64,000 nucleotides of DNA from Thiohalobacter thiocyanaticus (GCF_003932505.1 NZ_QZMU01000001.1:1984001-2048000), one strand, 5' to 3'; positions 29,145 to 41,501 are shown, numbered from the stretch's first letter. Notes: generated by a model from the sequence alone, not told the origin. Made by a program: numbers and translations.

Positions 29145-29897
29145 TTAGTGCGGCAACCGCCGGGCATCCAGGCGCTGCACGGTCAGCACCAGGAATGTGA
29201 AGATGAACAGCAGGTAATAGATGACATCGCTGGAGTCGAACAGCCCCTTGAGCAGGGATTCGTAGTGACGCACCAGCGACAGGTAGCGGAACAGCTCGCT
29301 GACCCCGGCCCCGGAATTGCCGGCCCAGTCGATGATCCACAGCAGCAGCAGCAGACCGAAGCTGCTTACCGCGGCCACGGTCGGCTGATCGGTCAGACTG
29401 GACATGAACAGGCCTGCGGCAGTGAAGGCGGCCAGCAGCAGGCCCAGGCCCAGCAGGCCGCTGGCCAGTTTGCCGGTGTCCAGCTCGGTGCCGACCATGA
29501 GCGAGAGCGGCATCAGGCTGATCATGCCCAACAGGATGAGAAAGAAGCCCAGCAGCCCGAGATACTTGCCCAGCACGATTTCGGTCATGGACAGGGGAGA
29601 GGACATCAGCAGGTTGAGGGTGCGGCTGCGGCTTTCCTCGCTCAGGGTGCGCATGGTGATCAGCGGCGCGATGAGCAGCAGGATCACGCCGGTGTTGCCC
29701 AGCAGCGGCGTGATGACGATGTCGGTCACGCCGGGCGCGTTGGCCCGGCCGGCCAGCTGCGGGGCGTAGGTCATGAACAGGTCGATCTGCGACAGGAACA
29801 GATAGGCCAGCAGCAGCTGCACTACGCCCAGGATCGACCAGGCCATGGGCGAGAGAAACAGGCTTCTCAGCTCGCGTGAGGCGATGGTCAGGATCAT
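29145..29897 (-). CDS. ABC transporter permease (GldF/ABC-2 type)
   Basis: 250 residues with about six membrane helices, starting MILTIASRELRSLFLSPMAW. The conserved cytoplasmic block is TMRTLSEESRSRTLNLLMSSPLS, typical of the GldF/NosY-like ABC-2 permeases. Its start overlaps the ATPase stop by one base (TGATG). Confidence 0.92.
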   Translation of the reverse strand: MILTIASRELRSLFLSPMAWSILGVVQLLLAYLFLSQIDLFMTYAPQLAGRANAPGVTDIVITPLLGNTGVILLLIAPLITMRTLSEESRSRTLNLLMSSPLSMTEIVLGKYLGLLGFFLILLGMISLMPLSLMVGTELDTGKLASGLLGLGLLLAAFTAAGLFMSSLTDQPTVAAVSSFGLLLLLWIIDWAGNSGAGVSELFRYLSLVRHYESLLKGLFDSSDVIYYLLFIFTFLVLTVQRLDARRLPH

Positions 29898-30838
29898 CAG
29901 GCGGCCTCCTCGGCGGCGTCCCGGCTGGTCAGTTCGACGAAGATCTGTTCCAGGGTGCGGCGTTCGGGGATCAACTCCAACAGGCCCCAGCCTGCGTTCA
30001 CGGCCCGCTCGGTCAGCGCTTCGGCCGGGTTGTCGCCGGTATAGCGCAGCCGGAAGCGGCCATCCCCCAGTTCGGTGACTTCCTCCACGCCCGCGAACTG
30101 CTGCAGCGCCTCGATGGCAGGCGGCTGGCGGAAGGCGACGATACAGGCCTGGGCCTGCAGGTGCGATTCCAGCCCCTGCATGCTGTCGGCGAACACCAGC
30201 CGGCCGCGGTGGATGATCTGGACCCGGTTACAGGTGCCCTGGACCTCGGGCAGGATGTGGGTGGAGAGGATGATGCCGTGGCTCTCGCCCAGCTCGCGGA
30301 TCAGACCGCGGATCTCGCGGATCTGGATGGGATCCAGCCCCACGGTGGGTTCGTCCAGGATCACCACCGCCGGATTGTGCAGGATGGCCTGGGCGATGCC
30401 CACGCGCTGCTGGTAGCCCTTGGACAGGTTGGCGATCAGGCGCCGGCGTACCTCGTTCAGCCCGCAGCGCGAGCGGGACCGCTCCACGGCGGCGCGCACC
30501 TCGCGGCCGGCCACCCTGCGCAGACGGGCGCAGTAAGTGAGGTATTCATCCACCGTCAGCTCGCGGTACAGCGGTGGCTGCTCCGGCAGGTAGCCCAGCT
30601 CGCGCTTGGCGCGTTTGGGATGGTCCAGCAGGTCGATGCCCTGGACCCGGATGGTGCCGGCACTGGGCGCGAGCGTGCCGGTCAGCATCTGCATGGTGGT
30701 GGACTTGCCGGCGCCGTTGGGGCCGAGAAAACCCAGCACGTCGCCCTTGGCCAGCTCGAAGCTGACATCCCGCACGGCGCAGATCGGGCCGTAGTAACGG
30801 TGCAGGTGTTCGGCCTGGATGAGGATTTCCCTGTTCAT
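29897..30838 (-). CDS. ABC transporter ATP-binding protein (GldA type)
   Basis: 313 residues. Walker A GPNGAGKST; the signature is LSKGYQQRVGIAQA, a form typical of GldA/NodI-like ATPases; Walker B VVILDEPTVGLDP. A C-terminal accessory domain of about 80 residues follows. It is the first gene of the operon with permease, GldG-like and DUF4340 genes. Comparable systems have roles in gliding and envelope functions in other phyla, but the role in gammaproteobacteria is undefined. Confidence 0.94.
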   Translation of the reverse strand: MNREILIQAEHLHRYYGPICAVRDVSFELAKGDVLGFLGPNGAGKSTTMQMLTGTLAPSAGTIRVQGIDLLDHPKRAKRELGYLPEQPPLYRELTVDEYLTYCARLRRVAGREVRAAVERSRSRCGLNEVRRRLIANLSKGYQQRVGIAQAILHNPAVVILDEPTVGLDPIQIREIRGLIRELGESHGIILSTHILPEVQGTCNRVQIIHRGRLVFADSMQGLESHLQAQACIVAFRQPPAIEALQQFAGVEEVTELGDGRFRLRYTGDNPAEALTERAVNAGWGLLELIPERRTLEQIFVELTSRDAAEEAA

Positions 30839-30948
30839 TTCTTTTAATATCCCGGGCTTGTTGCCTGACCGCTTAATTGTAGGCGAACCCGCGGTGACGG
30901 TCAGTCTGAATCTCGGTCAGGCGGATATTCGAGACGTTCATCATACTC

Positions 30949-32916
<1,968 letters not shown>

Positions 32917-32967
32917 TGGGGAACGCAGGGGCATAAACGTCGTTGCGCCCTCTGCGTTACCACCACC

Positions 32968-34182
32968 TCAGTTCGTGGTCCCCAACAGCAGCTCGGTGGT
33001 CTCGTCGGCCCAGCGGGCCGCCTCGACATAGGCCTCGGTGATCTCGGCCGGTGCCAGGCCGCGGAAGCGGGCTTCATCCCAGCGGGTGCGTTCGTAGGCC
33101 AGCACACAGTGCAATGCCTCGCCGATGCTGCCTTCGTGGTGCAGCAGCGCCGCCTTGAGCGGATCCGGCAGGGACAAGGCGGCGAGGATCTGGTCCAGCG
33201 GCATGCCCAGCAGCGCCTCCAGGGCCGAGAACAGGCCGGCGGTGAAGCAGACCTCCGGGTCGGGTCCACCGGCCTTCTCCGCAAGCAGCTGGCACATCCG
33301 TGCCCGCAGCATGGCGATGGTCATCAGGTCGTCGGGCTTGTCTTCCACCCCGCAGAAGACCAGCAGCGTGGCCCAAGTCTTGATGGTGCGGTGGCCCAGA
33401 TAGACCAACGCCTGGTGGATGGAGTCGACCCTGCGCGGGAGGGAAAAGAAGGCCGAATTGATATAGCGCAGCAGCTTGTGGCTCAGGCCCGGTTCCCGGG
33501 CGATCAGGCTCTCCAGTTCCGCCGCGCTGGCCTCGGGCTGCTGCAACTGCGCCAGCAACCGGACTGTGGCCAGGCCGCTGGCCGGTACCGCCTGACCGGA
33601 GATGACCTGGGGGCGGGACAGGAAGTAACCCTGGAAGTAGTCGAAGCCCAGCGCGCGGCACTGATTAAACTGCTCCGGGGTCTCGACCTTTTCGGCCAGC
33701 AGCCGGGCGGGATAGCCTCGCAGCTGTTCCAGGTGGGATTCCAGCTCTCCGGCGGGGATGGCCATCAGGTCTATCTTGATGATATCGGCATGCTCGATCA
33801 GCGGGCGCAGCTTGTCATGGTAGATGAAGTCGTCCAGGGCCAGGGTGTGGCCGGATCGGCGCAGCTCGCGTACCGCCTCGATCACGGCCGCATCGGGCTC
33901 GATGTCCTCCAGCACCTCCAGCACGACGCGGTCCCGGGGGAAGGGCAGCTGCCACTCCCCGGTCAGGTAGGCGCGGGTCAGGTTGATGAAGGCCCGGTGC
34001 CGGCCGACCAGTTTCTCCAGTCCGAATTCGAGAAAGGCATTGTTGATGACCCGGGAGGTGGCATGATCGCCGTCGGCGAACATCGCCGCGTTCTCCAGCC
34101 CGCTGCGGAACAGTAACTCATAGGCATAGACATTGAGGTTACGGTCATAGATGGGCTGGCGACCGATGAATATGTCCTGCAT
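32968..34182 (-). CDS. EAL-HDOD (YuxH-like) signalling protein
   Basis: 404 residues. The N-terminal EAL-like domain (about 1-200) opens DIFIGRQPIYDRNLNVYAYELLFR, so the EAL motif reads ELL and it is unlikely to hydrolyse c-di-GMP. LAEKVET and GYFLSRP remain. The C-terminal HDOD domain (about 205-395) contains IAREPGLSHKLLRYINSAFF. This architecture occurs in chemotaxis/biofilm signalling proteins that bind rather than cleave nucleotide. Its start is preceded by 153 bp without another gene. Confidence 0.93.
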   Translation of the reverse strand: MQDIFIGRQPIYDRNLNVYAYELLFRSGLENAAMFADGDHATSRVINNAFLEFGLEKLVGRHRAFINLTRAYLTGEWQLPFPRDRVVLEVLEDIEPDAAVIEAVRELRRSGHTLALDDFIYHDKLRPLIEHADIIKIDLMAIPAGELESHLEQLRGYPARLLAEKVETPEQFNQCRALGFDYFQGYFLSRPQVISGQAVPASGLATVRLLAQLQQPEASAAELESLIAREPGLSHKLLRYINSAFFSLPRRVDSIHQALVYLGHRTIKTWATLLVFCGVEDKPDDLMTIAMLRARMCQLLAEKAGGPDPEVCFTAGLFSALEALLGMPLDQILAALSLPDPLKAALLHHEGSIGEALHCVLAYERTRWDEARFRGLAPAEITEAYVEAARWADETTELLLGTTN

Positions 34183-34335
34183 GTGTGGGGTCCTGGAATG
34201 ACGTGCCGGCGTGCCTCCCTGCGGGGTTGCGCCGCGCAGAGGCCTGCGGATGTATTCGTTTCAGCAAACCCGGCTCAGGCGTGCTACAGTTGATTCCACC
34301 CTTCTTGTATTGTCTGAAAGAGTCATTAGATATCC

Positions 34336-35541
34336 ATGTTCGACCCGATTCTATCCCTGATCAGCAGCGGGCTTGTTGATCTGCCCTGGTGGGGCCTGGT
34401 GCTCGCTGTCCTGGGCCTGACCCATATTACCATTGTCAGCGTCACTGTCTTCCTGCATCGCCACCAGGCCCACCGGGCCCTGGACCTGCACCCGGCGGTG
34501 AGCCACTTCTTCCGCTTCTGGCTGTGGCTGACCACCGCCATGGTCACCGCCGAATGGGTCGCCATCCACCGCAAACATCACGCCAAGTGCGAGACCGCCG
34601 ACGACCCGCACAGCCCGAATACCCGGGGCATCGGCACGGTCCTGTGGCGCGGCGCCGAACTGTACCGGACCGAGGCCGAAAACCCCGAGACCCTGGCCCG
34701 GTTCAGTCAGGGCACGCCCGACGACTTCCTGGAACGGCACCTGTATCGCCGGCGCCCGGTGCTGGGTGTCAGCCTCATGTTGCTGATTGATCTCGCATTG
34801 TTCGGTGTCATCGGTCTGACGGTGTGGGCGGTGCAAATGCTCTGGATTCCTTTCTGGGCGGCCGGCGTGATCAACGGCCTGGGCCACTGGTGGGGCTATC
34901 GCAATTTCGAAAGCGCCGACCTGTCCACCAATATCGTGCCGCTGGGCCTGATCATCGGCGGCGAGGAATTGCACAATAACCACCACGCCTTTCCCGGCTC
35001 GGCCCGTCTGTCGTCGCGGTGGTGGGAATTCGATATCGGCTGGTTCTACATCCGCCTGCTGGAGACCCTGGGCCTGGCCCGGGTCAACCGGACGGCACCC
35101 ATCCCCTGCCTCGATCCGGCCAAACAGGTCCCGGACGTGGACACGGTGCGGGCCCTGGTGCGCAACCGCCTGTACGTGATGTCGGACTATGCCCGCCAGG
35201 TCATCCTGCCGGTGCTGCGAGAGGAATGGCGCTGCACTGACCGCTCCTGCCGCCGTCTGCTGCGGCGTGCCCGCAAGACCCTGGTGCGTAACGAGACCCT
35301 GCTGGATGCGCGCAGCGAGTCGCTGTTGCAGCGGGTACTTGCCGAGCGCCAGCGGCTGCGGGTGGTCTATGACTTCAAGCGCCGCCTGACCGACCTCTGG
35401 GCGCAACGGCCCACCAGCCACGAGCAGATGCTGGTCGCGCTGCAGGATTGGTGCGCCCAGGCCGAGGCCACCGGTATCCAGGCGTTGCAGCAGTTCGCGC
35501 GGCGCCTGCGCTGCTACAGCCTGCCGCAGCAGCCGGTCTGA
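34336..35541 (+). CDS. desA: Acyl-lipid delta-9 fatty acid desaturase, DesA type
   Basis: 401 residues. Three histidine boxes bind the di-iron centre: HRHQAH, HRKHHAK and HNNHH in GEELHNNHHAFPGSA. There are four or more membrane helices in the first 250 residues. A C-terminal extension of about 150 residues with Arg-rich helices resembles Pseudomonas DesA (PA0286), which desaturates phospholipid acyl chains under oxygen. A short AT-poor gap precedes it. Confidence 0.94.
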   Translation: MFDPILSLISSGLVDLPWWGLVLAVLGLTHITIVSVTVFLHRHQAHRALDLHPAVSHFFRFWLWLTTAMVTAEWVAIHRKHHAKCETADDPHSPNTRGIGTVLWRGAELYRTEAENPETLARFSQGTPDDFLERHLYRRRPVLGVSLMLLIDLALFGVIGLTVWAVQMLWIPFWAAGVINGLGHWWGYRNFESADLSTNIVPLGLIIGGEELHNNHHAFPGSARLSSRWWEFDIGWFYIRLLETLGLARVNRTAPIPCLDPAKQVPDVDTVRALVRNRLYVMSDYARQVILPVLREEWRCTDRSCRRLLRRARKTLVRNETLLDARSESLLQRVLAERQRLRVVYDFKRRLTDLWAQRPTSHEQMLVALQDWCAQAEATGIQALQQFARRLRCYSLPQQPV

Positions 35542-35557
35542 CTTGCATCGCGCCATA

Positions 35558-35746
35558 CATCAAAGCCAAAGACTAAAGTCGCCGGCCGGGAGACGGGTGT
35601 CGGCCGCATGGGTGAGGCGGAATCCGCAAGAGGTCGCGTGGACCTCGCGCTGAGGTTTGCCAACCCCGGTCCCGCGCAGCGGGCGGCCGTCACGTCTACA
35701 GGGATGCATTCACGGCGGCCCGTCTCCCGGCCGGCGGCTTTGGCTG
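35558..35746. repeat. Large intergenic inverted repeat between desA and rpmG
   Basis: A 17-base perfect arm (35581-35597) pairs with 35719-35735, both GCCGGCCGGGAG-type. Flanking partial complementarity (CAAAGCC and GGCTTTG) extends the stem. The interior contains a purine-rich stretch without a credible gene. No function was seen; similar in style to the repeat at 19340-19441. Confidence 0.75.
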
Positions 35747-35770
35747 CATTGAGCTTATTGATCCAACAAA

Positions 35771-35795
35771 AAAACCCGGCACTGCCGGGCTTTTT
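35771..35795. terminator. Bidirectional terminator before rpmG
   Basis: CCCGGC-ACT-GCCGGG hairpin with AAAAAA on the left and TTTTT on the right. It ends the minus-strand rpmB-rpmG transcript and possibly plus-strand readthrough from desA. Confidence 0.9.
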
Positions 35796-35818
35796 GCTGG
35801 ATGCGATGGCGGGAAGCG

Positions 35819-35986
35819 TTACTTGATCTTGGCTTCCTTGTAGGCCACGTGCTTGCGCACCACCGGATCGTACTTCTTGAATTCAAGCTTGTTGGGTGTG
35901 TTGCGCTTGTTCTTGGTGGTCGTGTAGAAATGACCGGTCCCGGCGCTGGACACCAGCTTGATCTTTTCGCGGATTGCCTTGGCCAT
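35819..35986 (-). CDS. rpmG: 50S ribosomal protein L33
   Basis: 55 residues, too short for many gene finders. It starts [15 protein letters not shown], with [12 protein letters not shown] and [15 protein letters not shown], the classic L33 pattern. No zinc-finger cysteines are present (the zinc-free L33 form). It follows rpmB by 10 bp. Confidence 0.97.
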   Translation of the reverse strand: MAKAIREKIKLVSSAGTGHFYTTTKNKRNTPNKLEFKKYDPVVRKHVAYKEAKIK

Positions 35987-35996
35987 GCTTGCCTCC

Positions 35997-36233
35997 TCAG
36001 ACCCGTTCGCCGCGGGCGCGGATTTCGGACAGGACGGTCTCGATGCCCTTCTTGTCGATGATGCGCATGCCCTTGCCGGAGACGCGCAGCCTTACCCAGC
36101 GCTGCTCGCTCTCCACCCAGAAACGATGGGTGTGCAGATTCGGCAGAAAGCGCCGCTTGGTCTTGTTGTTGGCGTGGGAGACGTTGTTGCCCGTAACCGG
36201 ACGCTTTCCCGTGACCTGGCATACTCTGGACAT
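35997..36233 (-). CDS. rpmB: 50S ribosomal protein L28
   Basis: 78 residues from the ATG at 36233; longer starts exist but lie upstream of the conserved beginning [12 protein letters not shown]. Also typical are [19 protein letters not shown] and [11 protein letters not shown]. Lies in the conserved rpmB-rpmG pair, upstream of L33. Confidence 0.97.
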   Translation of the reverse strand: MSRVCQVTGKRPVTGNNVSHANNKTKRRFLPNLHTHRFWVESEQRWVRLRVSGKGMRIIDKKGIETVLSEIRARGERV

Positions 36234-36381
36234 GGCTGAAACCCTTAAACAGTGTTCAATTCGGCGGAGCCGCCGAGAAGAGCCGCGCATTATGTCAGAA
36301 GCCCGCCGGCGGGGCAAGCGCCGGGCGGCGGCGGCCGCAGGTCCCGGGAGGCGGTCCGGTGCTTCTTCCCAACCTGTTGAT

Positions 36382-37056
36382 TTACAAGAGGCCGCGCTCA
36401 GCCAGGGAGACAGTCTCGCCGGCCCCGATGACCAGGTGGTCCAGCACCCGGATCTCCACCAGAGCCAGGGCCTCCTTCAGCCGGCGGGTGAGCAGCTGGT
36501 CGGCCTGACTGGGCTCGGCCACGCCGGAGGGATGGTTGTGGGCCAGGATCACGGCGGCGGCATTGTGGGCCAGCGCGGCCTTGACCACCTCGCGCGGGTG
36601 GACCGCCGCGCTGTTCAGGGTGCCGCGGAACAGCTCCTCGCATTCGATCACGGCGTGGCGGTTGTCCAGAAACAGGCAGGCGAAAACCTCGTGCGGGTGA
36701 TGGCTCAGGCGGGCATGCAGGTAACGGCGGGTATCATCGGGGTTGCTCAACACGCTGCCGCGCCTGAGCCGGTCCAGGTAATGGCGCCGGGCCATCTCCA
36801 GGGCGGCCTGCAGCTGCACGTACTTGGCCGGCCCCAGACCGGGGGCGGTATCCAGCGAGCGGGCATCCAGGGCGAGCAGGCCGCGCAGCCCGCCGTGGTC
36901 GTGGAGCAGGTCGCGTGCCAGGGCCACGGCGTCCCTGCCCGGCACGCCGGTGCGCAGAAAGATGGCCAGCAGCTCGGCGTCCGACAGGGACGCGGCCCCC
37001 TGGCGCAGCAGTTTTTCCCGCGGCCGTTCCTGCGCCGGCCAGTCCCGGATTGTCAT
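36382..37056 (-). CDS. radC: RadC family JAMM/MPN-domain protein
   Basis: 224 residues from the ATG at 37056, preceded by GGAGGTTGACC. N-terminal helix-hairpin-helix region ([22 protein letters not shown]), then the JAMM metal motif [14 protein letters not shown] with the upstream Glu. Historically called DNA repair protein RadC, but its biochemical role is uncertain. It lies between rpmB and coaBC, divergent from coaBC. Confidence 0.95.
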   Translation of the reverse strand: MTIRDWPAQERPREKLLRQGAASLSDAELLAIFLRTGVPGRDAVALARDLLHDHGGLRGLLALDARSLDTAPGLGPAKYVQLQAALEMARRHYLDRLRRGSVLSNPDDTRRYLHARLSHHPHEVFACLFLDNRHAVIECEELFRGTLNSAAVHPREVVKAALAHNAAAVILAHNHPSGVAEPSQADQLLTRRLKEALALVEIRVLDHLVIGAGETVSLAERGLL

Positions 37057-37195
37057 GGTCAACCTCCGTGTCGACAGTGTAAGGCGGCGTATCATACCCG
37101 GCGGGCCCGGACCGGGCCAGTCCGCGCCCGGCGTGGCGGCGCCTGTCCATATGGAATGTGGCCTTGTCGGGCCCGGGAGCTGTAAACTCTCCATC

Positions 37196-38452
37196 ATGCA
37201 GTCGCTTACCGCAAAACGCATCCTGCTCGGAGTGAGCGGGGGCATCGCCGCCTACAAGAGCGCCGAACTGGTGCGCGGCCTGCGCGCGGCCGGGGCCGAG
37301 GTGCGGGTGGTGATGACCGCCGGCGCCCGGCGTTTCATCACGCCGCTGACCCTGCAGGCCCTGTCCGGCCAGCCGGTGCGCACCGAATTGTTCGACGCCG
37401 AGGCCGAGGCCGGCATGGACCATATCGAACTGGCGCGTTGGGCCGATGCCGTGCTGGTGGCCCCGGCCAGCGCCGATCTGCTCGCCCGGCTGGCCCAGGG
37501 CCGGGCCGACGATCTGCTCGCCACCCTGTGCCTGGCCACCCGGGCGCCGCTGCTGCTGGCCCCGGCCATGAACCAGGCCATGTGGAGTCACCCGGCCACC
37601 GTTGCCAATGTCCGCCTGCTGGCCGGGCGCGGCGTCCGGCTGCTGGGACCGGAGACGGGTGAGCAGGCCTGCGGCGAGACGGGCCCGGGCCGGATGCGTG
37701 AACCGCAGGACCTGATCACGGATCTGGCCGGCAGTTTCGAAACCGGCAGCCTGGCCGGCTGCCGGGTGCTGGTCACGGCCGGGCCCACCCGTGAAGCCAT
37801 CGATCCGGTGCGGTTCGTCAGCAACCGCAGCTCCGGGCGGATGGGCTATGCCGTGGCCGCCGCCGCCCGTGAGGCCGGCGCCCGGGTGACCCTGGTCAGC
37901 GGGCCGGTGGCGCTGGACGGTCCAGCGGGAATCGAGCGGGTGATGGTGGAGACCGCGGAGGAGATGCGCGTGGCGGTGCAGGCGCATCTGACCGGGTGCG
38001 ACATCTTCATCGGCGCGGCGGCCGTGGCCGATTACCGCCCGGCGCAGGCCGCAGCGCAGAAACTCAAAAAGCACAATGCGACCCTGTCGCTGGATCTGGT
38101 CCGCAATCCCGATATTCTGGCCGAGGTGGCGCGCGCCCATCCGCGGCCCTTTACGGTGGGTTTCGCCGCCGAGACCGAGGACCTGGACGCCAATGCCCGC
38201 ACCAAGCGGATGCAGAAATCGCTGGATATGATCGCGGCCAACCGGGTCGGGCCGGGTCAGGGCTTTGATGTCGGGGACAATGCCCTGACCCTGTACTGGG
38301 AGGGCGGCTCCGAGTCCCTGCCGCACCAGTCCAAGACCCGGCTGGCACGGGAATTGATTGCCAGAATCGCACAACGGTTTCACGACGCGCCGCCATCCGA
38401 CAACACAAAGGCATCCCATGCACAGAAAGGTTCAGCTCAAGGTTCTGGATGA
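37196..38452 (+). CDS. coaBC: Bifunctional phosphopantothenoylcysteine decarboxylase/synthetase
   Basis: 418 residues from the ATG at 37196. The N-terminal CoaC flavoprotein domain has [16 protein letters not shown], the active-site His in [12 protein letters not shown] and PAMNQAMW. The C-terminal CoaB domain begins near [27 protein letters not shown], with the key AAVADYRP and KLKK blocks. It makes 4'-phosphopantetheine for coenzyme A. Its end overlaps the dut start by 35 bp. Confidence 0.97.
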   Translation: MQSLTAKRILLGVSGGIAAYKSAELVRGLRAAGAEVRVVMTAGARRFITPLTLQALSGQPVRTELFDAEAEAGMDHIELARWADAVLVAPASADLLARLAQGRADDLLATLCLATRAPLLLAPAMNQAMWSHPATVANVRLLAGRGVRLLGPETGEQACGETGPGRMREPQDLITDLAGSFETGSLAGCRVLVTAGPTREAIDPVRFVSNRSSGRMGYAVAAAAREAGARVTLVSGPVALDGPAGIERVMVETAEEMRVAVQAHLTGCDIFIGAAAVADYRPAQAAAQKLKKHNATLSLDLVRNPDILAEVARAHPRPFTVGFAAETEDLDANARTKRMQKSLDMIAANRVGPGQGFDVGDNALTLYWEGGSESLPHQSKTRLARELIARIAQRFHDAPPSDNTKASHAQKGSAQGSG

Positions 38453-38876
38453 CCGCCTGGGTCATGAATTCCCTCTTCCCGATTACGCCACCGACGGCGC
38501 GGCCGGCATGGACCTGCGGGCCTGCGTGGACGCGACCCTGACCGTAGCGCCGGGCGAGACGGTCCTGATTCCGACCGGCATCGCCATCCACATGGAACAG
38601 ACGGATCTGGCCGCAGTGCTGTTGCCGCGTTCAGGGCTGGGGCACAAACACGGTATTGTGCTGGGCAACCTGGTCGGACTGATCGACTCGGACTATCAGG
38701 GGCAGGTATTCGTCTCCTGCTGGAACCGGGGGTCGGCGTCTTTTACCATCGAACCGGGGGACCGTATCGCGCAGATGGTGTTCGTACCGGTGGCGCGGGC
38801 GGAATTCGAAGTGGTCAGCGAGTTCGATGCAAGCCAGCGCGGGGCCGGCGGGTTCGGGCATACCGGCCGCCAGTGA
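38418..38876 (+). CDS. dut: dUTP diphosphatase (dUTPase)
   Basis: 152 residues. All five dUTPase motifs are present: [30 protein letters not shown] and [10 protein letters not shown] (usually FGSTG). It removes dUTP and makes dUMP. It overlaps coaBC and precedes algC, a conserved order. Confidence 0.97.
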   Translation: MHRKVQLKVLDDRLGHEFPLPDYATDGAAGMDLRACVDATLTVAPGETVLIPTGIAIHMEQTDLAAVLLPRSGLGHKHGIVLGNLVGLIDSDYQGQVFVSCWNRGSASFTIEPGDRIAQMVFVPVARAEFEVVSEFDASQRGAGGFGHTGRQ

Positions 38877-38926
38877 CAGGTTCTGAGACGATTGACCTGG
38901 ATAACTAACACGAGGTTGTACCGATA

Positions 38927-39476
38927 ATGGGATTCAAGCTGTCCAGGCCCGGGGCGGGGGCAAACCGGCAAAGAAAAGCGGTGGCGGCAAGGGGGGCGGG
39001 GCCCGGCGCAGAGGCAGCGGGATCGGCCTCACCCAGCTGGGACTGATCGCCGGCGTGCTGGGCGCGCTTGTCATTCTCGGCATCAGTGGCTATGTGCGCT
39101 ATCAGGCCAACCTGGAGATCGAGGCCAGCCGCAGCCGGGAAGTGACCATGATGGCGGACAATGTCGCTGACCGCCTGGCCATCTTTATCAGCCGGCGCGA
39201 AGCGAAAATGGCCTCCCTGGTGCAGGAGCCCGCCCTGGTGCGTGCCCTGCTCGACCGGGACGAACAGGCACTGCGGGATCAGGAGGCGAGGATCCGGCAG
39301 CTGTTCCCGGAGGCCAGCGGTGTCAACCTGCTGCCTCCGGGGCTCGACGAGGTCGACCTGGAGACCAGTCCTCCCATCAGTTATGCCGCCCTCGATCTGC
39401 TGCGTCAGGCCGAGACCCGCGACCCCGCCGCCGGCCGAGGTGCACCTGTTCAACAACCCGGGGGCAGCATCTGAAC
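38927..39476 (+). pseudogene. algC: Frameshifted N-terminal extension of AlgC
   Basis: The natural start MGFKLSRPG (ATG at 38927) quickly leaves frame. The membrane-anchored sensor-like extension (a poly-Gly/Lys linker, then a helix LIAGVLGALVILGISGYVRY) continues in another frame to about 39420. Then a PPPAEVHLFNNP block appears in a third frame before the catalytic ORF. Three one-base shifts lie near 38950-38965, 39422 (CCCC) and 39460 (GGGGG). Long AlgC forms in Pseudomonas have such an N-terminal extension, so the intact gene would be one protein of about 855 residues. Sequence error is as likely as decay. Confidence 0.75.
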
Positions 39477-41501
39477 ATGGTGCGGCGGGTTCTGGATGCG
39501 GACGGGCGCCGGATCATCGGCCATCTGATGCTGGGTTTTCCACTGCAGACACTGAGCCAGGCGCTGGAGGGCGCGCACCTCGGTCAGGGGTACGGTGAGG
39601 TGCAGCAGGTCAGTGGTGGACAACCCCTGGTGATCGCCCGGCAGGGGCGCGAGGCCTTTCGTGTCGGCGCGCCGGCCGTGGAACTGCCGGTGGCGGGCAG
39701 CCGTCTGCAGGTCGCCTACTGGACGCCGCCCATGGATATGCGCGGCAGCTGGAACAGTGTGCTGATGCTGGGCGGCGGCGGTGCCCTGGTCCTGATCCTG
39801 GTGATCCATCTGCTGCTGCGGTTGTTCTCCCGGGCCCTGCAGCAGGATCAGGTGACCCTGCTGGGCGCGGTGCGCGATGCGCGCGAGGGCCGGCTGCAGT
39901 CGGGCTATGATCTGCATGCGCGCGAGTGCCACGGCCTGCTGGACGGACTGCGGTCCCTGGCCGAGTCGGGCGCCCTGCGCGGCAGTGCCGGCATCGAGCG
40001 CATGTCGGCGGCCATGGGCGGCGCCGCCCCGGCTTCGGGCGGTATCGAGGTCGAGGAAGAGGCGCCGCCGGATCTGACCGTGCTCGACGACAGTGCGCTG
40101 GAGGCAGGGCCGCTGAAGGTCAGCCGGGTCAATGCCGATCCGAGCATCTTCCGCGCCTATGACATCCGCGGCATCGTCGGTGAAACGCTCAGTCCCGATG
40201 TGGTGCATGAACTCGGCCGCGCCATCGGCTCCCAGGCCCTGGGCCTGGGCGAGCGCAGTATCGTGGTCGGCCGCGACGGCCGTGACACCAGCGAGGAGCT
40301 GGCCGAGGCCCTGATCCGCGGCCTGCGCGCCACCGGTATCGACGTCAAGGACATCGGTCAGGGGCCCTCGCCGCTGGTCTATTTCGCCACCCACTACCTG
40401 GACAGCAATTCCGGCGTGGTCGTCACCGGCAGCCACAATCCGCCCGAGTACAACGGCCTGAAGGTGGTCATCGCCGGCCAGACCCTGTCGGGCGAGGCCA
40501 TCCAGGCCCTGCGCCAGCGCGTCGAGCAGCAGGACTATGCCAGCGGTCGGGGCGGGCTGGAAGCGGTCGATGTCGCCGGCGACTACCTGGAGCGGATCCG
40601 CTCCGACGTCCAGCTGGCCAAATCGCTGAAGGTGGTGATCGACTGCGGCAACGGCGTGGCCGGGGCGCTGGCGCCGGGGCTGTTCGAATCCCTGGGCTGC
40701 GAGGTCATTCCGCTGTACTGCGAGGTCGACGGCAGCTTCCCCAACCATCATCCCGACCCCAGCCGGCCGGAAAATCTCGCAGACCTGATCCAGTCAGTGC
40801 GCGACAACCGGGCCGACCTGGGCCTGGCCTTCGACGGCGACGGCGACCGCCTGGGCGTGGTCGACTCGGCCGGCAACATCATCTGGCCGGACCGGCTGAT
40901 GATGCTGCTCGGCATGGACGTGCTCAGCCGTAACCCCGGCGGCGAGATCATCTATGACGTCAAGTGCTCCCGCCACCTGGGCAGGATAATCCGCGACTTC
41001 GGTGGCGTGCCCGAGATGTGGAAGACGGGCCATTCGCTGATCAAGGCGCGGATGAAGGAGACCGGCGCCCTGCTGGCCGGCGAGATGAGCGGACACATCT
41101 TCTTCCAGGAGCGCTGGTACGGCTTCGACGATGCCCTCTACGCCGGCGCGCGCCTGCTCGAGATCCTGGCCAACGATCATCGCGAGACCAGCGCGGTGTT
41201 CGCGGTGCTGCCGCAGAGTGTCAGCACGCCCGAGCTCAATGTGTGCATGGAGGAGGGCCGCCCGACGGCCTTCATGGAGCAGCTGCAGGCCGCTGCCGGT
41301 TTCCCCGACGGTGAGGTCTACACCATCGACGGCCTGCGGGTGGAGTTCGCCGACGGCTGGGGACTGGTGCGCGCCTCCAACACCACGCCCTGCCTGGTGC
41401 TGCGCTTCGAGGCCGACGACGAGCTGGCGTTGTCGCGTATCCAGGAACAGTTCCGCAATGCCATGCTGGCGGTCGAGCCGGGGCTGCAGCTGCCGTTCTG
41501 A
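39477..41501 (+). CDS. algC: Phosphomannomutase/phosphoglucomutase, catalytic part
   Basis: 674 residues from the ATG at 39477, the open catalytic frame. It includes the remainder of the extension with one membrane helix (about 97-120), then the alpha-D-phosphohexomutase core from about 215. The active-site serine lies in TGSHNPPEYNGLK, the metal loop is FDGDGDRLGV and the sugar-binding motif is GEMSGHIFF. It interconverts mannose-6-P/mannose-1-P and glucose-6-P/glucose-1-P for LPS, alginate and other polysaccharides. The upstream extension is frameshifted (38927-39476). Confidence 0.94.
   Translation: MVRRVLDADGRRIIGHLMLGFPLQTLSQALEGAHLGQGYGEVQQVSGGQPLVIARQGREAFRVGAPAVELPVAGSRLQVAYWTPPMDMRGSWNSVLMLGGGGALVLILVIHLLLRLFSRALQQDQVTLLGAVRDAREGRLQSGYDLHARECHGLLDGLRSLAESGALRGSAGIERMSAAMGGAAPASGGIEVEEEAPPDLTVLDDSALEAGPLKVSRVNADPSIFRAYDIRGIVGETLSPDVVHELGRAIGSQALGLGERSIVVGRDGRDTSEELAEALIRGLRATGIDVKDIGQGPSPLVYFATHYLDSNSGVVVTGSHNPPEYNGLKVVIAGQTLSGEAIQALRQRVEQQDYASGRGGLEAVDVAGDYLERIRSDVQLAKSLKVVIDCGNGVAGALAPGLFESLGCEVIPLYCEVDGSFPNHHPDPSRPENLADLIQSVRDNRADLGLAFDGDGDRLGVVDSAGNIIWPDRLMMLLGMDVLSRNPGGEIIYDVKCSRHLGRIIRDFGGVPEMWKTGHSLIKARMKETGALLAGEMSGHIFFQERWYGFDDALYAGARLLEILANDHRETSAVFAVLPQSVSTPELNVCMEEGRPTAFMEQLQAAAGFPDGEVYTIDGLRVEFADGWGLVRASNTTPCLVLRFEADDELALSRIQEQFRNAMLAVEPGLQLPF

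Noticed and set aside
35542..35766. Small RNA gene in the desA-rpmG gap
   Set aside because: Long inverted repeat with no clear promoter or terminator of its own; best described as repeat.
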